Shown: positions 36,824 to 48,575, counted from the first letter of the stretch. The stretch: DNA of 64,000 bases from Rosellinia necatrix (GCA_021209875.1 JAGYVD010000008.1:2479501-2543500), one strand, 5' to 3'. Translations and numbers: made by a program. The notes: generated from the sequence alone by a model not told the origin.

Positions 36824-38192
36824 CTACAGACCTACCGACGCCATCCAGTCATGGGCATAGCGAATGAACCGATCGCCGGTCTTATGCAGAAGATGGCTGT
36901 GGCCCGCGCGCGGCTGCGGCTGCAGGTACGTCGCAAACAGGGCCCCGGGCACGCCGGGGAACCAGGCCCTCGTCCGGCCGACCTCGCCGTCGTCGTCGCC
37001 GGCAGCGCACCACGCGGGGCCGAGGTCGCGGCTGCCGAAATCGCTGCAGAAGATGGCGTCCTGGGCGCCGGCGGCGACCAGGACGGGGCGGCGGAACCGC
37101 GCGGACGGCGGCGGCGGCGGCGGGCGCGCGAGGTACTCGGCGACGGTCAGGGCCTCGCCGAGCGGCTGCGTGCCCTGGCCGGCCCAGTCGCGATCCCGCA
37201 GCGACGGGGGGAAAGTCCCCGGCGCGCCCCAGTACAGGCCCGCGCGGCCGCTCTCGTTCGTGGACGCCAGGTACCCCGCGTCCAGGCCCGCGGGGAACCG
37301 GCCGGGAAGGCCGCCGCCGCGGGCCCCAGCGCGCCAGCGCCGAGCCCGGCCCGGGGTTGCCGCGCACGGCCGCCAGCCCCGTCAGCACCAGCCCGTCGAC
37401 GTCGTCCGGGTGCGCCGACGCCAGCTGCACGCCCAGCCCGGACCCGAACGAGTGGCCGACGTAGATCAGCTTCCCACCGCCGTCACCACTACCGCCGCCG
37501 CCACTGCCACTACCACTACCACTACCAAAGCCATCGCCATCGTCATCGCCGCTGTGCCGCCGGGTGGGAGAGAAGGAGGAGGAGGAGGAAGAGGAGGAGA
37601 AGCCGATTCCCAGGACATCGTCGTCGCGGATGCGGCGCACGAGAAGGTGCAGGAGATGCGCCTGCAGCGGGCTCTGGACCACGTTCACGGGATCCGGCGT
37701 CGACGAGCGCCCCTGGCCCAGCCTGTCGATGGCGAGGGTCCAGTAGCCGAGGCGCGTGGCGGCGTGGACCCAGGAGAGCTTCTCTTCCTCCTCCTCCTCC
37801 TCCTCCTCGTCGTCGTCGCGGCCGGACAGGAAGTCGGACGGCTCCCGCAGGGACGACCAGTAGGTATGATTATACGTCGAGCCGTGGACGAGGAGCTGCA
37901 CCTTCGGCGCCGCCGCCGCCGCCGCCGCAACCCCCCGGGGTCGGCAGAGCTGGCCGTAGAGCGTGAAGGTCCCCGACACCTCCTGGTACGCCACCGGCTG
38001 CCCCAGGAACGCGCCGATGGCCGCCGCGTCCGAGAACAGGTCGCCCGGCGGGTCGCGGGCGACGCGGTTCGCGGCCGTCGTCGTGAAGGTGAAGGACAGG
38101 TCGTCACATCGCGGCGGCGGCGCTGGCGCGGGCGTCCGGCCCCCTACGCTGGATATTGCGAGGAGGGGGAATAGGAGGGGGACGGGAATCAT
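36824..38192 (-). CDS. Secreted alpha/beta hydrolase, frame broken by one base
   Basis: Read from 38192, a signal peptide (MIPVPLLFPLLAISSV) is followed by an alpha/beta hydrolase fold. The oxyanion region is LLVHGSTYNHTYW (about 101-112), IDRLGQGRS is near 155-163, and the nucleophile elbow is GHSFGS (246-251, Ser248). Between about 37330 and 37290 the frame shifts by one. The remainder continues in the next frame with LDAGYLASTNESG, VLVAAGAQDAIFC (likely acid) and AGHSHLLHKTGDRF (catalytic His), ending ASVGL at 36824. No AG acceptor lies in the right place for an intron, and the total length is 3n+1. I therefore read this as an indel in a very GC-rich run, either assembly error or a recent mutation. 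Acidic (EEEEEEEE), Ser and Gly-Ser inserts between core strands are unusual. The substrate is unknown; relatives are annotated as esterase- or lipase-like. Confidence 0.78.
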
Positions 38193-39126
38193 CTTGATGG
38201 CGAGATGGGACGCGGGAAACCTCCCTACCCGGCATCATGACTATGTCGGGGGGGAGTTGTATCGTGTATATATTCACCTGCTCCACTCCATCAGCTGTCT
38301 ATTCTCCCACAGGCGGCGGCGGTGGTGGTGAGTGCAGTACACTATTGACACGGCGCAGACCCAGCACCGTCAAGACCACGCTAGAACCTCCACGATGTAA
38401 CCGCTTCTGCGCGGCGAACATTGGCGGTCACCCACACACCCACCCACAACCTGGACCAAGTTTGGTCCCTGCTGTAAACTATCGCTGCCGTGGACCCAGC
38501 CGTCTTACCGGTTCCGGAAGAGGGCACCCATGGTTCACGAGATCCGGGGTCGCGACGCGGGAAAAACAAATCCGAAGAGCCGCTGGGGCACGGGGCCAAG
38601 AACCAACGGCCAGATATGTAGACATGGACCACATTCGAACGAATAAGCTCTCCGATGGTGCTAGGTAGCTGACTGGATAACTTAACAACGGTAAATAGTA
38701 GCATGGGAAAAAGCTATAGATCAAGTTAAGCTGATATCGGTGCAAGAGTGATTACATAATAGTCATGACTTCTAATGGGGCAATACGGCCTTCAAGGAAC
38801 CTCTTGGACATTGCTTGGACCGCGAGTGACTTAATAAAAAAAAAAAAAGCGTTTTCGTTGTTTTGATCCGTGAGGATTGCGTTTCCACGAGTTATCAAAG
38901 AGGTAATGATACTAAGACAGAGTCGGATTTTTTAATCTAATTTGGTGACGATCTCTTTGTGGCTTTTGATACGCTGGATGCATATATTTAGCGGATCAGT
39001 TATGTCGATCTTCTGATATTTAGGTCTTTATTCAAAGTGCTGCGCAGTAAGCAGTTAGGTAATCTTAGGCGCATGTTAGAATCTATCGCATATTGCACAG
39101 ATTGAATTATCTATGATGGCAATATG
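38193..39126. other. Intergenic, hydrolase promoter side
   Basis: Upstream region of the hydrolase gene. A CGGCGG/GGTGGT run occurs at 38314-38330 and an A run at 38836-38848. I see no gene. Confidence 0.5.
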
Positions 39127-39288
39127 TGTCACGGAACTAGTTCTAACCTGAGGACCCCACTAGGGCACGGGCCAGAATACTGTATATAAAAGAAGCGAGT
39201 AGCTGGCGACTGACCAAGCGAGGAGTTTTCCCTCCTTGTGCAATAACATAAGTCATTTCTGGAACTACCAGCAGTGTGAACTGTGACA
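39127..39288 (-). mobile_element. Small solo LTR-like element, copy A, with 5 bp target duplication
   Basis: A 162 bp element begins TGTCACGGAAC and ends GAACTGTGACA (TG...CA ends with an imperfect inverted repeat). It is flanked by a perfect 5 bp duplication, ATATG, at 39122-39126 and 39289-39293. Its reverse complement aligns over the first 65 bases or so with copy B at 39539, sharing TGTCACAGTT, CTGGT, CCAGAA.TGACT and TGTTATTGCA. The ends and 5 bp duplication fit a solo LTR or a TRIM-type element. A MITE with similar termini is the alternative. Confidence 0.75.
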
Positions 39289-39429
39289 ATATGAGGGTTG
39301 AGTGCGAGTCGATCGCAGCCAAGTATTATAAATAAACTGTAGTAGAATGAAAAACGGTTTAACTCCCGGTTTATTATAAAACGGATGTTAATACCACCTA
39401 TAGTATTTCTCGAGTAGATTGCAACGAAC

Positions 39430-39536
39430 GGCCGTTGAACCTCAGAATTGACATATGTTATTGCATAATAGAAAGATCTCCTTCTATCCTGAGGGTTCTC
39501 CGGACCCCTATTTATATATATTTTTAACTCTATCCT
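39430..39536 (+). mobile_element. Truncated LTR-like fragment, copy C
   Basis: CAGAATTGACATATGTTATT, followed by GCATAATAGAAAG and then TATCCT, matches the interior of copy B (CAGAACTGAC.GTTGTTATTG, GCATAAGGAGGAAAG, TATCCT). The terminal TGTCAC end is missing. The fragment abuts copy B, suggesting one element inserted into or next to an older one. Confidence 0.5.
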
Positions 39537-39538
39537 CA

Positions 39539-39684
39539 TGTCACAGTTTACAGTACTGGTGTGGCCAGAACTGACTGTTGTTATTGCATAAGGAGGAAAG
39601 TCCTTTTTGTATCCTATAGACTATTTATACCCCTATGTATTTATATCCTAACCCCTGATCGCCAAGTCTGATGGTTCTGTGACA
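39539..39684 (+). mobile_element. Small solo LTR-like element, copy B
   Basis: A 146 bp element begins TGTCACAGTTTAC and ends GGTTCTGTGACA. CTCA occurs on both sides (39535-39538 and 39685-39688), a possible 4 bp target duplication. It is in the opposite orientation to copy A and shares its first part with it; the middle has diverged strongly. No internal coding region is present. Confidence 0.7.
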
Positions 39685-41831
39685 CTCAGCCTTAACATAC
39701 GCTGCAATTCTTACCTATTTTAGACTCACTCTAGCCAAAGGCTTTGTTAACGATAGGCGGAGCTGTAAGAATTTGTTAGCTATTATTTATCCATATATGC
39801 CTTACATGGCCGTGGCAAGTTTCCCTTGGCAAACTTCTGTTTCTACTAAATTTTAGCGGCTTCTGCCATTTTGGACCCGGTGGTATAGAACAACAACTTG
39901 GATCGTGGTACGTTATGGCTTTGAACACTAGACTGTGACTATATTGTAACTATGAGATCGATAAATCTCAGTTAGTTTCATAACAAAAATAACCCCCCCA
40001 TCCCTTGGTATACGGAGTTCTTGGAGAGCTTTGCCTCAGCTTTATCGAGGCTAGGATGAAGGACGCCGTAATCAAAAATTCCTCCTCTATCAAGTTGGCA
40101 GTGATAGCAAGCATCGTTTAGCAGTGTGTCGCGGAAGAAGTTGTGCAATGACTGGGTCGAAATAACCTGTCCTGTAATACCCACTCCCATAACCCGAAAG
40201 ATCTATGTGTAAGATAGGAACAGGTCGTCGCCTATCTATTTTGCTGTGCGTGAAATTTCAAGGTACGTCTTGCACTGCGTCTTGATGAATAGAAAACTTA
40301 TAGACTTGCATCCCGAAAGTGATAAACATGAAAGAGGGATTCCATGCGTAACACCGAGTAGACGATGGTTTCTTACGAGACGGGATTCTAAAAAACTGAC
40401 CATTAAACTTTTGTCTGGGCACATCGAGACTATATATTGCTCCCCGTTAGGACGGAATGCTTAATAGATGCCCGATTCGATCGGATAATAAAGGATGTCC
40501 CCTTCAGAGTAAAAGGGGAGTAGCTTGCGTGCAACGGGGCAATAGAATAGACTACCCAGCTGGTATTCCGCTCTGGAGTCGTCAGAAGTATCTCTTTAGA
40601 ATGTGCGTCGAGCCTCGATATATTTAGATAAAATTGAGAATACATCTTTTCAAGTCGATGCCAAAAACACGGCATCAGCAACACTTGCAGTTTGGTCGGC
40701 GATATCAAGGATCATTTCGACTGGCATCATCGACAGTAAACGTGACTGTGCTTGGTAATATCGGGTGCCGGGCGCAGTGTTGGGAAATGTAGTGGCCATA
40801 GTATTGATTCAGGTTGCTCGTCGTTTGTAGAAGTAAAATAACCTGGATCGGTCTAAGTTGTGGAGCGCCAATACTTGCTGTGGCGATGTTGCAATCGGCG
40901 GTGTCGTTGTGGATTACTGGAAAACACACGTTAATTCTATGATGAAGAAGTGAAGCCAGATCCAGCTAGCACCGGCCAATAACCTATTGCCATACTAGGC
41001 AATATCCAGACCGATATGTACGTAGGTAGTGTAAGCTTAGGTAGCTCGGCCTCACCCGTTAGTGAGATCCAGTTCTTGGCCATCCCCTCCCCTTGTTAGG
41101 CTAGATCGATACAGGCTCGTGGCAGTACATGGCAACATCCATTGACCTACCACCGTATCTCGCTTTAATCTGGTCGTATTCTTCGCGTTTTGTCCTCAAA
41201 CTACGTGGGCCCCCCCCGAGGCTATGCAAAAACGAGCTAAGCTCAGGCTCCCAGCCCAGGCTAAAAGCGGCATGACTCAAGTTCAATTCGCATTCCAACT
41301 TGGGATAAGAAAACTTATCGTAGAGGCACAAGTAGTAGCGTGGTATATGAGCTTGTGGCTTTATCCCATTACTTGGCAATACGCCGTATTGCTCCAGGCA
41401 ATGCGATTGGCTGATAGTCGACGAGCCCGGACGTTCTTCGAGAACGCCTGACGTCGATCACATAGAGTGTGCTGCTGTAAGGCAGTAAACGTAGAATCCT
41501 AGATGAATAGGTAGATAAATAGGGCAATGGGATAATATAAAAGATGGCAACCGACACCCTTCCAAGTTGTCGTTCGACTATAATCACTGATATCTATCAA
41601 GTTGACGATTCTACCGAACCCCTTACCCCCCTTTTGTATAATCCGTGGTGCTTTGCGCCTATACCCAACACAGGTACCAACAAACCAATACACTTACGCC
41701 TCCATTCGATCCCATCTTCGAACCCTTATCCAATCAATACCATACGCTCGTCTCTACCAAATACGATAGACCAAAACATCAATATTTCGGGGCTAGAGAG
41801 TGTCAACGCACAGTATCAAGCGAGAGGCATC
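39685..41831. other. Intergenic with possible decayed coding remnants
   Basis: AT-rich. Three minus-strand frames at 40929-40705, 40708-40430 and 40190-39978 contain protein-like runs (YHCQLDRGGIFDYGVLHPSLD, MYSQFYLNISRLD) that do not join with obvious introns and match no family I know. They may be remnants of a decayed gene or of a mobile element. From 40980 to 41540 there is only promoter-like sequence for the next gene. Confidence 0.35.
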
Positions 41832-43429
41832 ATGGAGGAGGAACAGCAACTCCTAAAGAACATATGGTTCTATGACCCCAACAAAGGGGCGGCCATATTC
41901 TTCGCAATAGCCTTCGCTGCCACCGGGGCGGTCCATTGTTGGCAGGCAGTGTATGCGCCGCTCTCCACTCGACGTCTAATGTGAGAAGCAGACTAACGCA
42001 ACCCGCAGACATTATCATAGCTGGAGGTTGACGGGCTTATACGTGTTCTGCTCCCTCCTCTTCACCGGCGGCTTCATCGCGAGGATACTCGGCTCCTTTG
42101 ACCAGTCAGATGTGATCAAGTACATCGTCAGCATCGTCCTAAGCTACGCCGCCCCGTATGTCATTTACATCTCAACACCCGTCGTGTTTATCGGCCGAGA
42201 TGGGAAATAGGATGCTAACCTGCCGCCGTAGTCCCTTGTACGAACTGGGTAACTATTATATCCTTGGCCGGATATTGTACTTTGTTCCGTACTGCTCGCC
42301 TATCCATCCCGGCCGTGTCTTGACTACGTTTGCCGCCATATCTACCATCATCGAGGTAAGATTTTTCTTATTCCTAAAGCCAGATATTCTTCCCTTTGGG
42401 TACCCTAGGGGCACTTTTCAACCCCATTGGCTACTGCGTGTTTCCGAAGTGTACCAGATCTCCAAAAACTAACTCTTTTCCTCTCGGGGGGAAAATAGGC
42501 ATTGAACGGCACCGCCGCCGCGTACGTGGCCAACCGATACCTCCCGCAGAATCTCCAAGACACCGGACATACGCTCTTCAAAGTAGCGCTGATCCTCCAG
42601 CTCGTCGTCATAGGCTCGTTCGTGGCGCTGGCCACGACGTTCTACTGGCGCTGTCGCGGGGCCGGCATCAACCACGCCAAGGTGAACCAGCCCCTGCTCA
42701 CGCTCTACGTGAGCACCGGGCTCATCTTCGCGCGCACCGTCTACCGGACGGTCGAGTACTTCGAGATGGACTCCTTCGACCCCTTCTCGGCCGACTTCGA
42801 CCTCGGCGCGCAGAGCCCCATCATCCGCTACGAGTGGTACTTCTACGTCTTCGAGGCCGCCATCATGCTGGTCAACAGCGTGCTGATCAACGTCCGCCAC
42901 CCCCCGCCGCTGGCTGCCGCAGAGCACCAAGGTGTATCTGGCTAAGGGTACGTCTCCGTCCGGAACAGGAAACAGGCGGGAAATCGGATCCCAGCCTTCC
43001 CCCCTTCCCCCCCTCCCAATTTCTAGAACCCGGCGATGGTGATTTGACTAACTCGAGTGGGAATTCCGTACAGATGGCGTCAGTGAGATCATGGGCCCGG
43101 GCTACAAGGAAGACCGCGGCTTCGTGGCGACGCTCCTCGACCCCTTCGACCTCATGGGCATGATGAAGGGCCGGGACAAGGCCACCCGGTTCTGGGACGA
43201 GCAACGGCCCCAGACGGGCGCCGGCCACAAACTCGAGCCCGCCCCCGCCCCCGCGTCCTCGGGGGGAGGGGATGCAGGTGTAAGGAGAGCACGGGTCCTC
43301 CGGCCTGGCCTCGATCCTAAGCCAGCCATGGAGGCTGTTGCGTGCCTGGTTCTAGGAATGGAGGCTCTCAAAGCCCCGACGAATTCGGGATCGCATGAGA
43401 CCTTTTGTAGTAATACGGCGGATGGTTGA
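41832..43429 (+). CDS. RTA1-like membrane protein, frame broken by one base
   Basis: Five exons: 41832-41950, 42009-42155, 42232-42355, 42499-42947 and 43074-43429. It has the RTA1 pattern of about seven membrane segments: AAIFFAIAFAATGAVHCWQ, LTGLYVFCSLLFTGGFIARI, YIVSIVLSYAAP, then YYILGRILYFVPYCSPIHPG, LFKVALILQLVVIGSFVALA and YFYVFEAAIMLVNSVLIN. The signature ARTVYRTVEYFE is also present. Near 42900-42911, after NVRHPPP, a run of Cs carries one base too many. The family continuation WLPQSTKVYLAKDGVSE, GPGYKEDRGF and DPFDLMGMMKGRDKATRFW lies in the next frame. The exon total is 3n+1, so one indel explains it; unrepaired, the protein would stop at EHQGVSG. RTA1-like proteins are linked to lipid movement and drug or sphingoid-base resistance in yeast; the substrate here is unknown. 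Confidence 0.83.
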
Positions 43430-44118
43430 TACCCTGGTTTATTTTGACCCTTAGGCTTTTATAGATTTATCCCTAGATATTTTGTTTTGTATATCCTTTT
43501 TTTTTTTTTTTTTTTTGTACCTTTAACATGCAAATGGTATATTTTCAGTTATCGGATTAATCCAAGATGGAGACTCCGACTTTTTCTTCCTCAGAATAAC
43601 AATGCATTAGGGGAATTAGGCACGAAAGAGATAATATGCTGCCTAGGTACAATGTAACAATAAACTTGCTGAACCGTGTCGCCCACAGAAGTCAGGTTCT
43701 AAAAACCGTAGATAGCATTCAGTTATTTAGTACGTAGTACGTACCTAGTACCTACACTAGTTGAGTTCGGAGGTTAGGTACATATAAGTAGCGCCATGAG
43801 GCTTTACGGGGCTATTGTGGGGGACTTGATGGAGCATGGGAACCCCTACGGTACCGTAGTTGCATCATGCGCGCACCAGTTCAGGTTTGGCGATAAGCCT
43901 AGATCCGATCTGTAGAGGCCCCGCCAAAAATTTACTTATCTTCGCCTGCAACTTGCGCAAATGAATGCGCGGACAAATACAGACACTCTACAGAGACGCC
44001 CAACTAGCATCTAAGCTCCGGTAGCCCTCGAACCCAATTTTTCAAACTAGCGAACGAATACCGTCGAATTGCCGATCCGTCACGTCGTATCCATACCCTG
44101 TTATACCGGTAGTCCGCC
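43430..44118. other. Intergenic between RTA1-like gene and RRP3
   Basis: Includes a T run at 43498-43516, probably in the 3' flank of the RTA1-like gene. GTACGTACCTAGTACCTAC-type words lie at 43733-43756. The last 150 bp before 44119 would be the RRP3 promoter. I see no gene. Confidence 0.5.
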
Positions 44119-45906
44119 ATGGCGTCGACCGAGCCCGACCAAGATGCTTCCCATGCAGCTACGATACCGGAGGCGGAGGAAGACGAAGCCGCCGCAGACA
44201 CGACGAAGACATTCAAAGACCTGGGTCTTTCTGACAGCCTGGTTGATGCGTGCCGCCAACTTGGCTATAGCGCGCCGACTCCTATTCAGCGCAAGGCAAT
44301 TCCCATTGCCTTGTCCGGCCGCGATCTCATCGGCCTTGCCGAGACCGGCTCGGGGAAAACGGCCGCTTTCCTCCTCCCAATCCGTTCGTGCTCTCAGTCC
44401 TCAGTCCTTCCCTCTGTCCTTCCCTCTGTCCTTCCCTCTGTCCTTCCCTCTGTCCTTCCCTCTGTCCTTCCCTCTGTCCTTCCCTCTGTTCTTCCCTCGA
44501 AAACGATAAATGCAAGAAGAGAGGAGCGAATAGAAGAACAAGCAAAGGAACAAGTAGAGGAACGAGTAGAGGAAGGGGTTCTTGCTGACATCGGATCTCT
44601 TGTTGCAGTGCACGCCCTTCTCGATGCGCCCAGCCCGTACTTCGCACTCGTCCTCTCCCCTACCCGCGAACTTGCCACCCAGATAGCCCATGATGCCGCC
44701 GCTCTCGGTGCTTCTATTGCTCTCAAGACGGCCACCATAGTTGGCGGGCTAAGTATGGTCGACCAGGCCGTCGCTCTCGCTCGCCGACCTCATATCATCG
44801 TTGCCACGCCCGGTCGTTTACTAGATCACTTAGAAAACACAAAAGGCTTCTCTCTGAAGAACCTCGCCTATCTTGTCATCGATGAGGCGGATCGGTTACT
44901 TGACGATATGGATTTCGGCCCGACGCTCGAGAAGATCCTCCAGTGTCTACCCCGGGACCGCAAAACCCTACTCTTCTCCGCCACCATGTCATCGAAGGTG
45001 GCTGCGCTTCAGCGCGCCAGTCTCCGAGATCCTATCAAGGTTCAAGTCTCAAGCAATGCGCACCAAACGGTATCGACGCTTGTACAGAACTACATTTTCA
45101 TACCACACGCCCATAAAGATATTTACTTGGTATATCTCGTCGAACAGTTTGCTGGAAGATCGACCGTTATTTTCACTCGCACGATCTATGAAGCCCAGCG
45201 TAAATTGCCCCCTCCCCCCCCCTCGGAACATGAAATATGTAGCTAATATGCTAATGATGGCGGCTCAGGAATTCCTCTCGTTTTGCGCTCTTTGGGCTTT
45301 AGTGCGGTATGACCAACGGAAACCCGGACATCTTGCATGTTGGTACTAATCATAACCTAGATTCCCTTGCACGGACAGTTACCGCAATCGGCACGGTTAG
45401 GGGCTTTAAGCAAATTCAAATCAGGCTCTCGGAATATCCTGGTAGCCACCGATGTTGCTGCGCGAGGTCTCGACATTCCTAAGATCGCATTGGTCATCAA
45501 CTATGACCTCCCACAAGACAGTAGGTTTCCCCTCCGATGTTGGATAGCCGTAATAAGTGCTCATGCGCCCTCAGGCACAACGTATATCCACCGTGTTGGA
45601 CGAACCGCTCGAGCCGGCCAGTCGGGTCGTTCTATTTCGATGGTGACGCAATATGACCTGGAAGTGTGGCTTCGCATCGAGGCGGCACTCGGTAAGAAGG
45701 TCGAAGAGTATGCCACGGAGAGAGATGAAGTAATGGTATTTAGAAGAAGGGTTGAGGAAGGCTGTAGATATGCACGGAGCGAGATGGGCAACCAGAGAGC
45801 GAATGGCACCAGCACGATCGGTGCCAAGCCCCAGAGAATAGGGAAACAAAAAGGCAGGGGCGGAAGGTTGAAACGACATGGCGATAACGACAGGGAAGAA
45901 CAGTGA
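44119..45906 (+). CDS. RRP3: DEAD-box rRNA helicase RRP3 (DDX47 type)
   Basis: Five exons: 44119-44383, 44609-45199, 45269-45306, 45361-45520 and 45575-45906, giving 461 residues in phase. Rrp3 is an ATP-dependent RNA helicase needed for early 18S pre-rRNA cleavage in the nucleolus. The motifs are in order: Q motif ([14 protein letters not shown]...PTPIQ), I AETGSGKT, Ia [28 protein letters not shown] (an RRP3 hallmark), II DEAD, III SAT, IV VIFTRT, then [25 protein letters not shown] and [12 protein letters not shown]. The tail is Lys/Arg-rich ([14 protein letters not shown]). Intron 1 (44384-44608) is exactly 225 bp, has no in-frame stop and carries a 12 bp minisatellite. I call it an intron because removing it restores LLPILHALLDAP, as in the family. 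The start at 44119 gives the expected short acidic N-terminus. Confidence 0.95.
44406..44489. repeat. 12 bp minisatellite in RRP3 intron 1
   Basis: Seven perfect head-to-tail copies of CCTTCCCTCTGT, then a partial copy. Because the unit is a multiple of three, unspliced RNA would read it as a four-residue VLPS repeat without a stop. Confidence 0.95.
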
Positions 45907-46777
45907 GGGCGACCTCGCATGTTGTCGTTCAAATGATTATTAATAATATGAGCATTGCACACTCTAACCTGACTTAATATTGATGCTAGATGTTCTAGAT
46001 CTATGCAGTCCGGTTCGTGGAGCATCATAGTCATTCATCATAAGTCAAAGACGCGATTGCATTCTTGACGGACAAGACCAGAGGCATGTGTCCTCGAAAC
46101 CAGATACGATACGCCAATACGCATGAACAACCCTTTACAAGACGCGCAGCACGGCACAGTCCCCCTCCTTTTCGCGGCAGGGAGCTATCAAGTTAAGCCC
46201 CAAATATCGGGCCCGAGATACCCAAAGCTTGAGGGAAGCGCGGATGTCGGAGGATCCACACAATCCTCGCCAGGAATCAATTTGGGCGGTGGAAAAGTGG
46301 GATGGGGAATGGACGGTTTGGCCGAGGAATTTCGGGTTGGGAGCCGTCGTTAGCATATTCACCTATTACTTGTATATACCTCGTCCACAGTAGGAACCAT
46401 GATGGGAAGGAATTCGAAGGAATACGAGTAGGAACTCGGTCTGCAGACGTTGTCCAAGGTTTACAGAGGATCACGGTATTCTGGAAGAAGGCAAAAGGAA
46501 ACAAATCTTGACCGTCCGTTCGCGGTGCCCGAGTGGGAGGGCTCACTTGTTGAAGGATTCAAGTCTTCGAATACGGATGACACAGCATTGCCGTTATCAA
46601 TAACGACGGCTCCCGGTGTATGATCATGTTAGAGTTAGCATAGCTAGAGAGATTCGGCAATTGATATTTTGCTTAACGGAATGTAAATAGTACGTACGTC
46701 TAAGAGCGAGTGCCACCGCCGCGTGACCGGACATTGGTATCTTGTCCAACCGACTGATGTTTCCTCCATTCCTTTCT

Positions 46778-46821
46778 CCCTTCCCTTCCCTTCCCTTCCC
46801 TTCCCTTCCCTTCCCTTCCCT
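46778..46821. repeat. (CCCTT)n microsatellite
   Basis: Nine nearly perfect pentanucleotide CCCTT units. Confidence 0.95.
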
Positions 46822-48477
46822 CCTTCTACTGATAAAAGGGGAGACGGCATGGCGCTATTATGGCATGGCATTAGAAAGGCAAAGCCCGATACCCTGTGTG
46901 GCGGTGTTTGTCACTAATTTCGGCTGTTTATAAGTGGATGTGGAGCAACTTGGTGGCAAGAGAGGAGAGGCCACGACATCAGACGAAAAGAAGCATCCTT
47001 CGATGAAATAGAGGAGTTGTTCGTAAGGGGGCTTCGTTGGGATTGTCGATGGGCAATTTGAAATTGACATGGTCAAATTAGTCAACGCTTCGGACATAGG
47101 CGCGCTTTCCAACCCTTGGCTCTGTGGCTCGAATACTTAGTGCTAGAGCAGGAACACCTCGACAATGCGGTTCCCGGTTTAGCCTCGTTCGAACCCCAGC
47201 GCACTCACCAGGGCCCAGGTCAGATTATCGTCATGTTCATTCATGCCTCTCTTTTTCTCCCCTTTACAGGTACTCACTCTACTGCATGAGTGCAAATGAT
47301 ATGTAGTACATATACTGTATATACATGTGTATATACATGTGTATATACATAGTAGTTAGTACAAAGTAGTGTCGAGTCCGTCGGTATTGGCGACCGAGTG
47401 CAGAGCAACGGATCAGCGATCCTCATCAACACAATGTGTGCTGTGGTTGGTTATAAGTGGGTGGGTAGTTGTTATATATATTATGTAGTTATACATAGGT
47501 ATGTTTGAGACAAACAGTTTGACCACAAACCGATCCCGCCGTATAGATGACCAATGCCGTAAGAATATTACCTGGAGTCCCATGTCGTTGTCTCCTCTGC
47601 ATTGGTCCATGCGCTGGCTTACCTCATAGGTAGTTTTATCGTGGGGTGTCCTATGATTACGCCACAAACCATATGCCCGGTATTGAATTGGTACCTACTA
47701 CGGGCTGTTGCATGTGTGTATATACGTGTGTGTATATGGATAGGGAAGCTACCTAGGTACCTAGGGTCAGTGGTCGGTCTATTAATCAATTAACTAATAC
47801 ATAACTACCAATGTAACCACCTAGGAAAAGGAAGTTTGTGATATGAAGAAAAATAGCAATCACATATGCTAGTTTCATAGTAGGCTCAGTGAAGTGCAAT
47901 TGTAGGTATACTTGATATCAAGTGAAAGGTGAAGGGTGAAGGGTGAAGGGTGAATGGTCAACGATGAATGCGGAATGAGCGAAAGTGAATCAGTTGAAAC
48001 ATAATAGCGTAGCGTATAAGCTCAAACACGCCGTGATAAATATTTGTAAATACTAGGGAGGGGGTTCGTTTGCTCGGAGCCGCAAGGGATGAAGGAGGGA
48101 ATCTGTATGTCCCCTGCTAACCGGCGCTCCTGAGATGTTTCGCTGACCCCAGAACCCGGTGTGCCCACGACACACCAACGAATTGGATCCGGCGGATGCA
48201 TCCAGGATCAGAGAACCACAAGTAGTGTACATCCAAACGGCGGTTAGGCTAGCTTAGTCCGTACAACAAAAACACCCAAGACAAAACTCGGAGATATTTC
48301 GTCTGGACCAGTAAGTAGATGGATGCTTCTCACGAGATCGGACGACTGGGAGGAACGGCAAATAATGTAGGGTGTTATTGATTCCCAACCGTAGGCGGAT
48401 AGATTCACTGCCGCTCATGTCGTCAGTCCTTGATACAACACAATCAATGCCTGACCAATTCCTATCTACACGTACTA

Positions 48478-48575
48478 CACACATACACACACACATACAC
48501 ACACATACACACACATACACACACATACACACACATACATATACATACAATACATACATACATACATACATATGT
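48478..48575. repeat. (ACACATAC)n / (CATA)n microsatellite
   Basis: About 100 bp of ACACACATACACAC units that pass into ATACATACATAC. Confidence 0.95.

Noticed and set aside
36851..38174. Plus-strand frames of 371 and 436 codons over the hydrolase
   Set aside because: Arg/Ala/Pro-rich antisense shadows; the minus strand has a signal peptide and a catalytic triad.
46515..46600. tRNA-like stretch GCCCGAGTGGGAGGGC followed by GATTCAAGTC
   Set aside because: A D-arm-like hairpin is present, but the anticodon arm, a proper T arm and a matching acceptor stem are not.
47160..47215. Isolated T-loop-like TTCGAAC with a CACTCACCA end
   Set aside because: The flanking bases do not pair as a T stem on either strand and no A-box was found.
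48478..48575. Direct repeats that might suggest an array
   Set aside because: It is a simple ACACATAC microsatellite with no spacers; CRISPR is not expected in a fungal nuclear genome.
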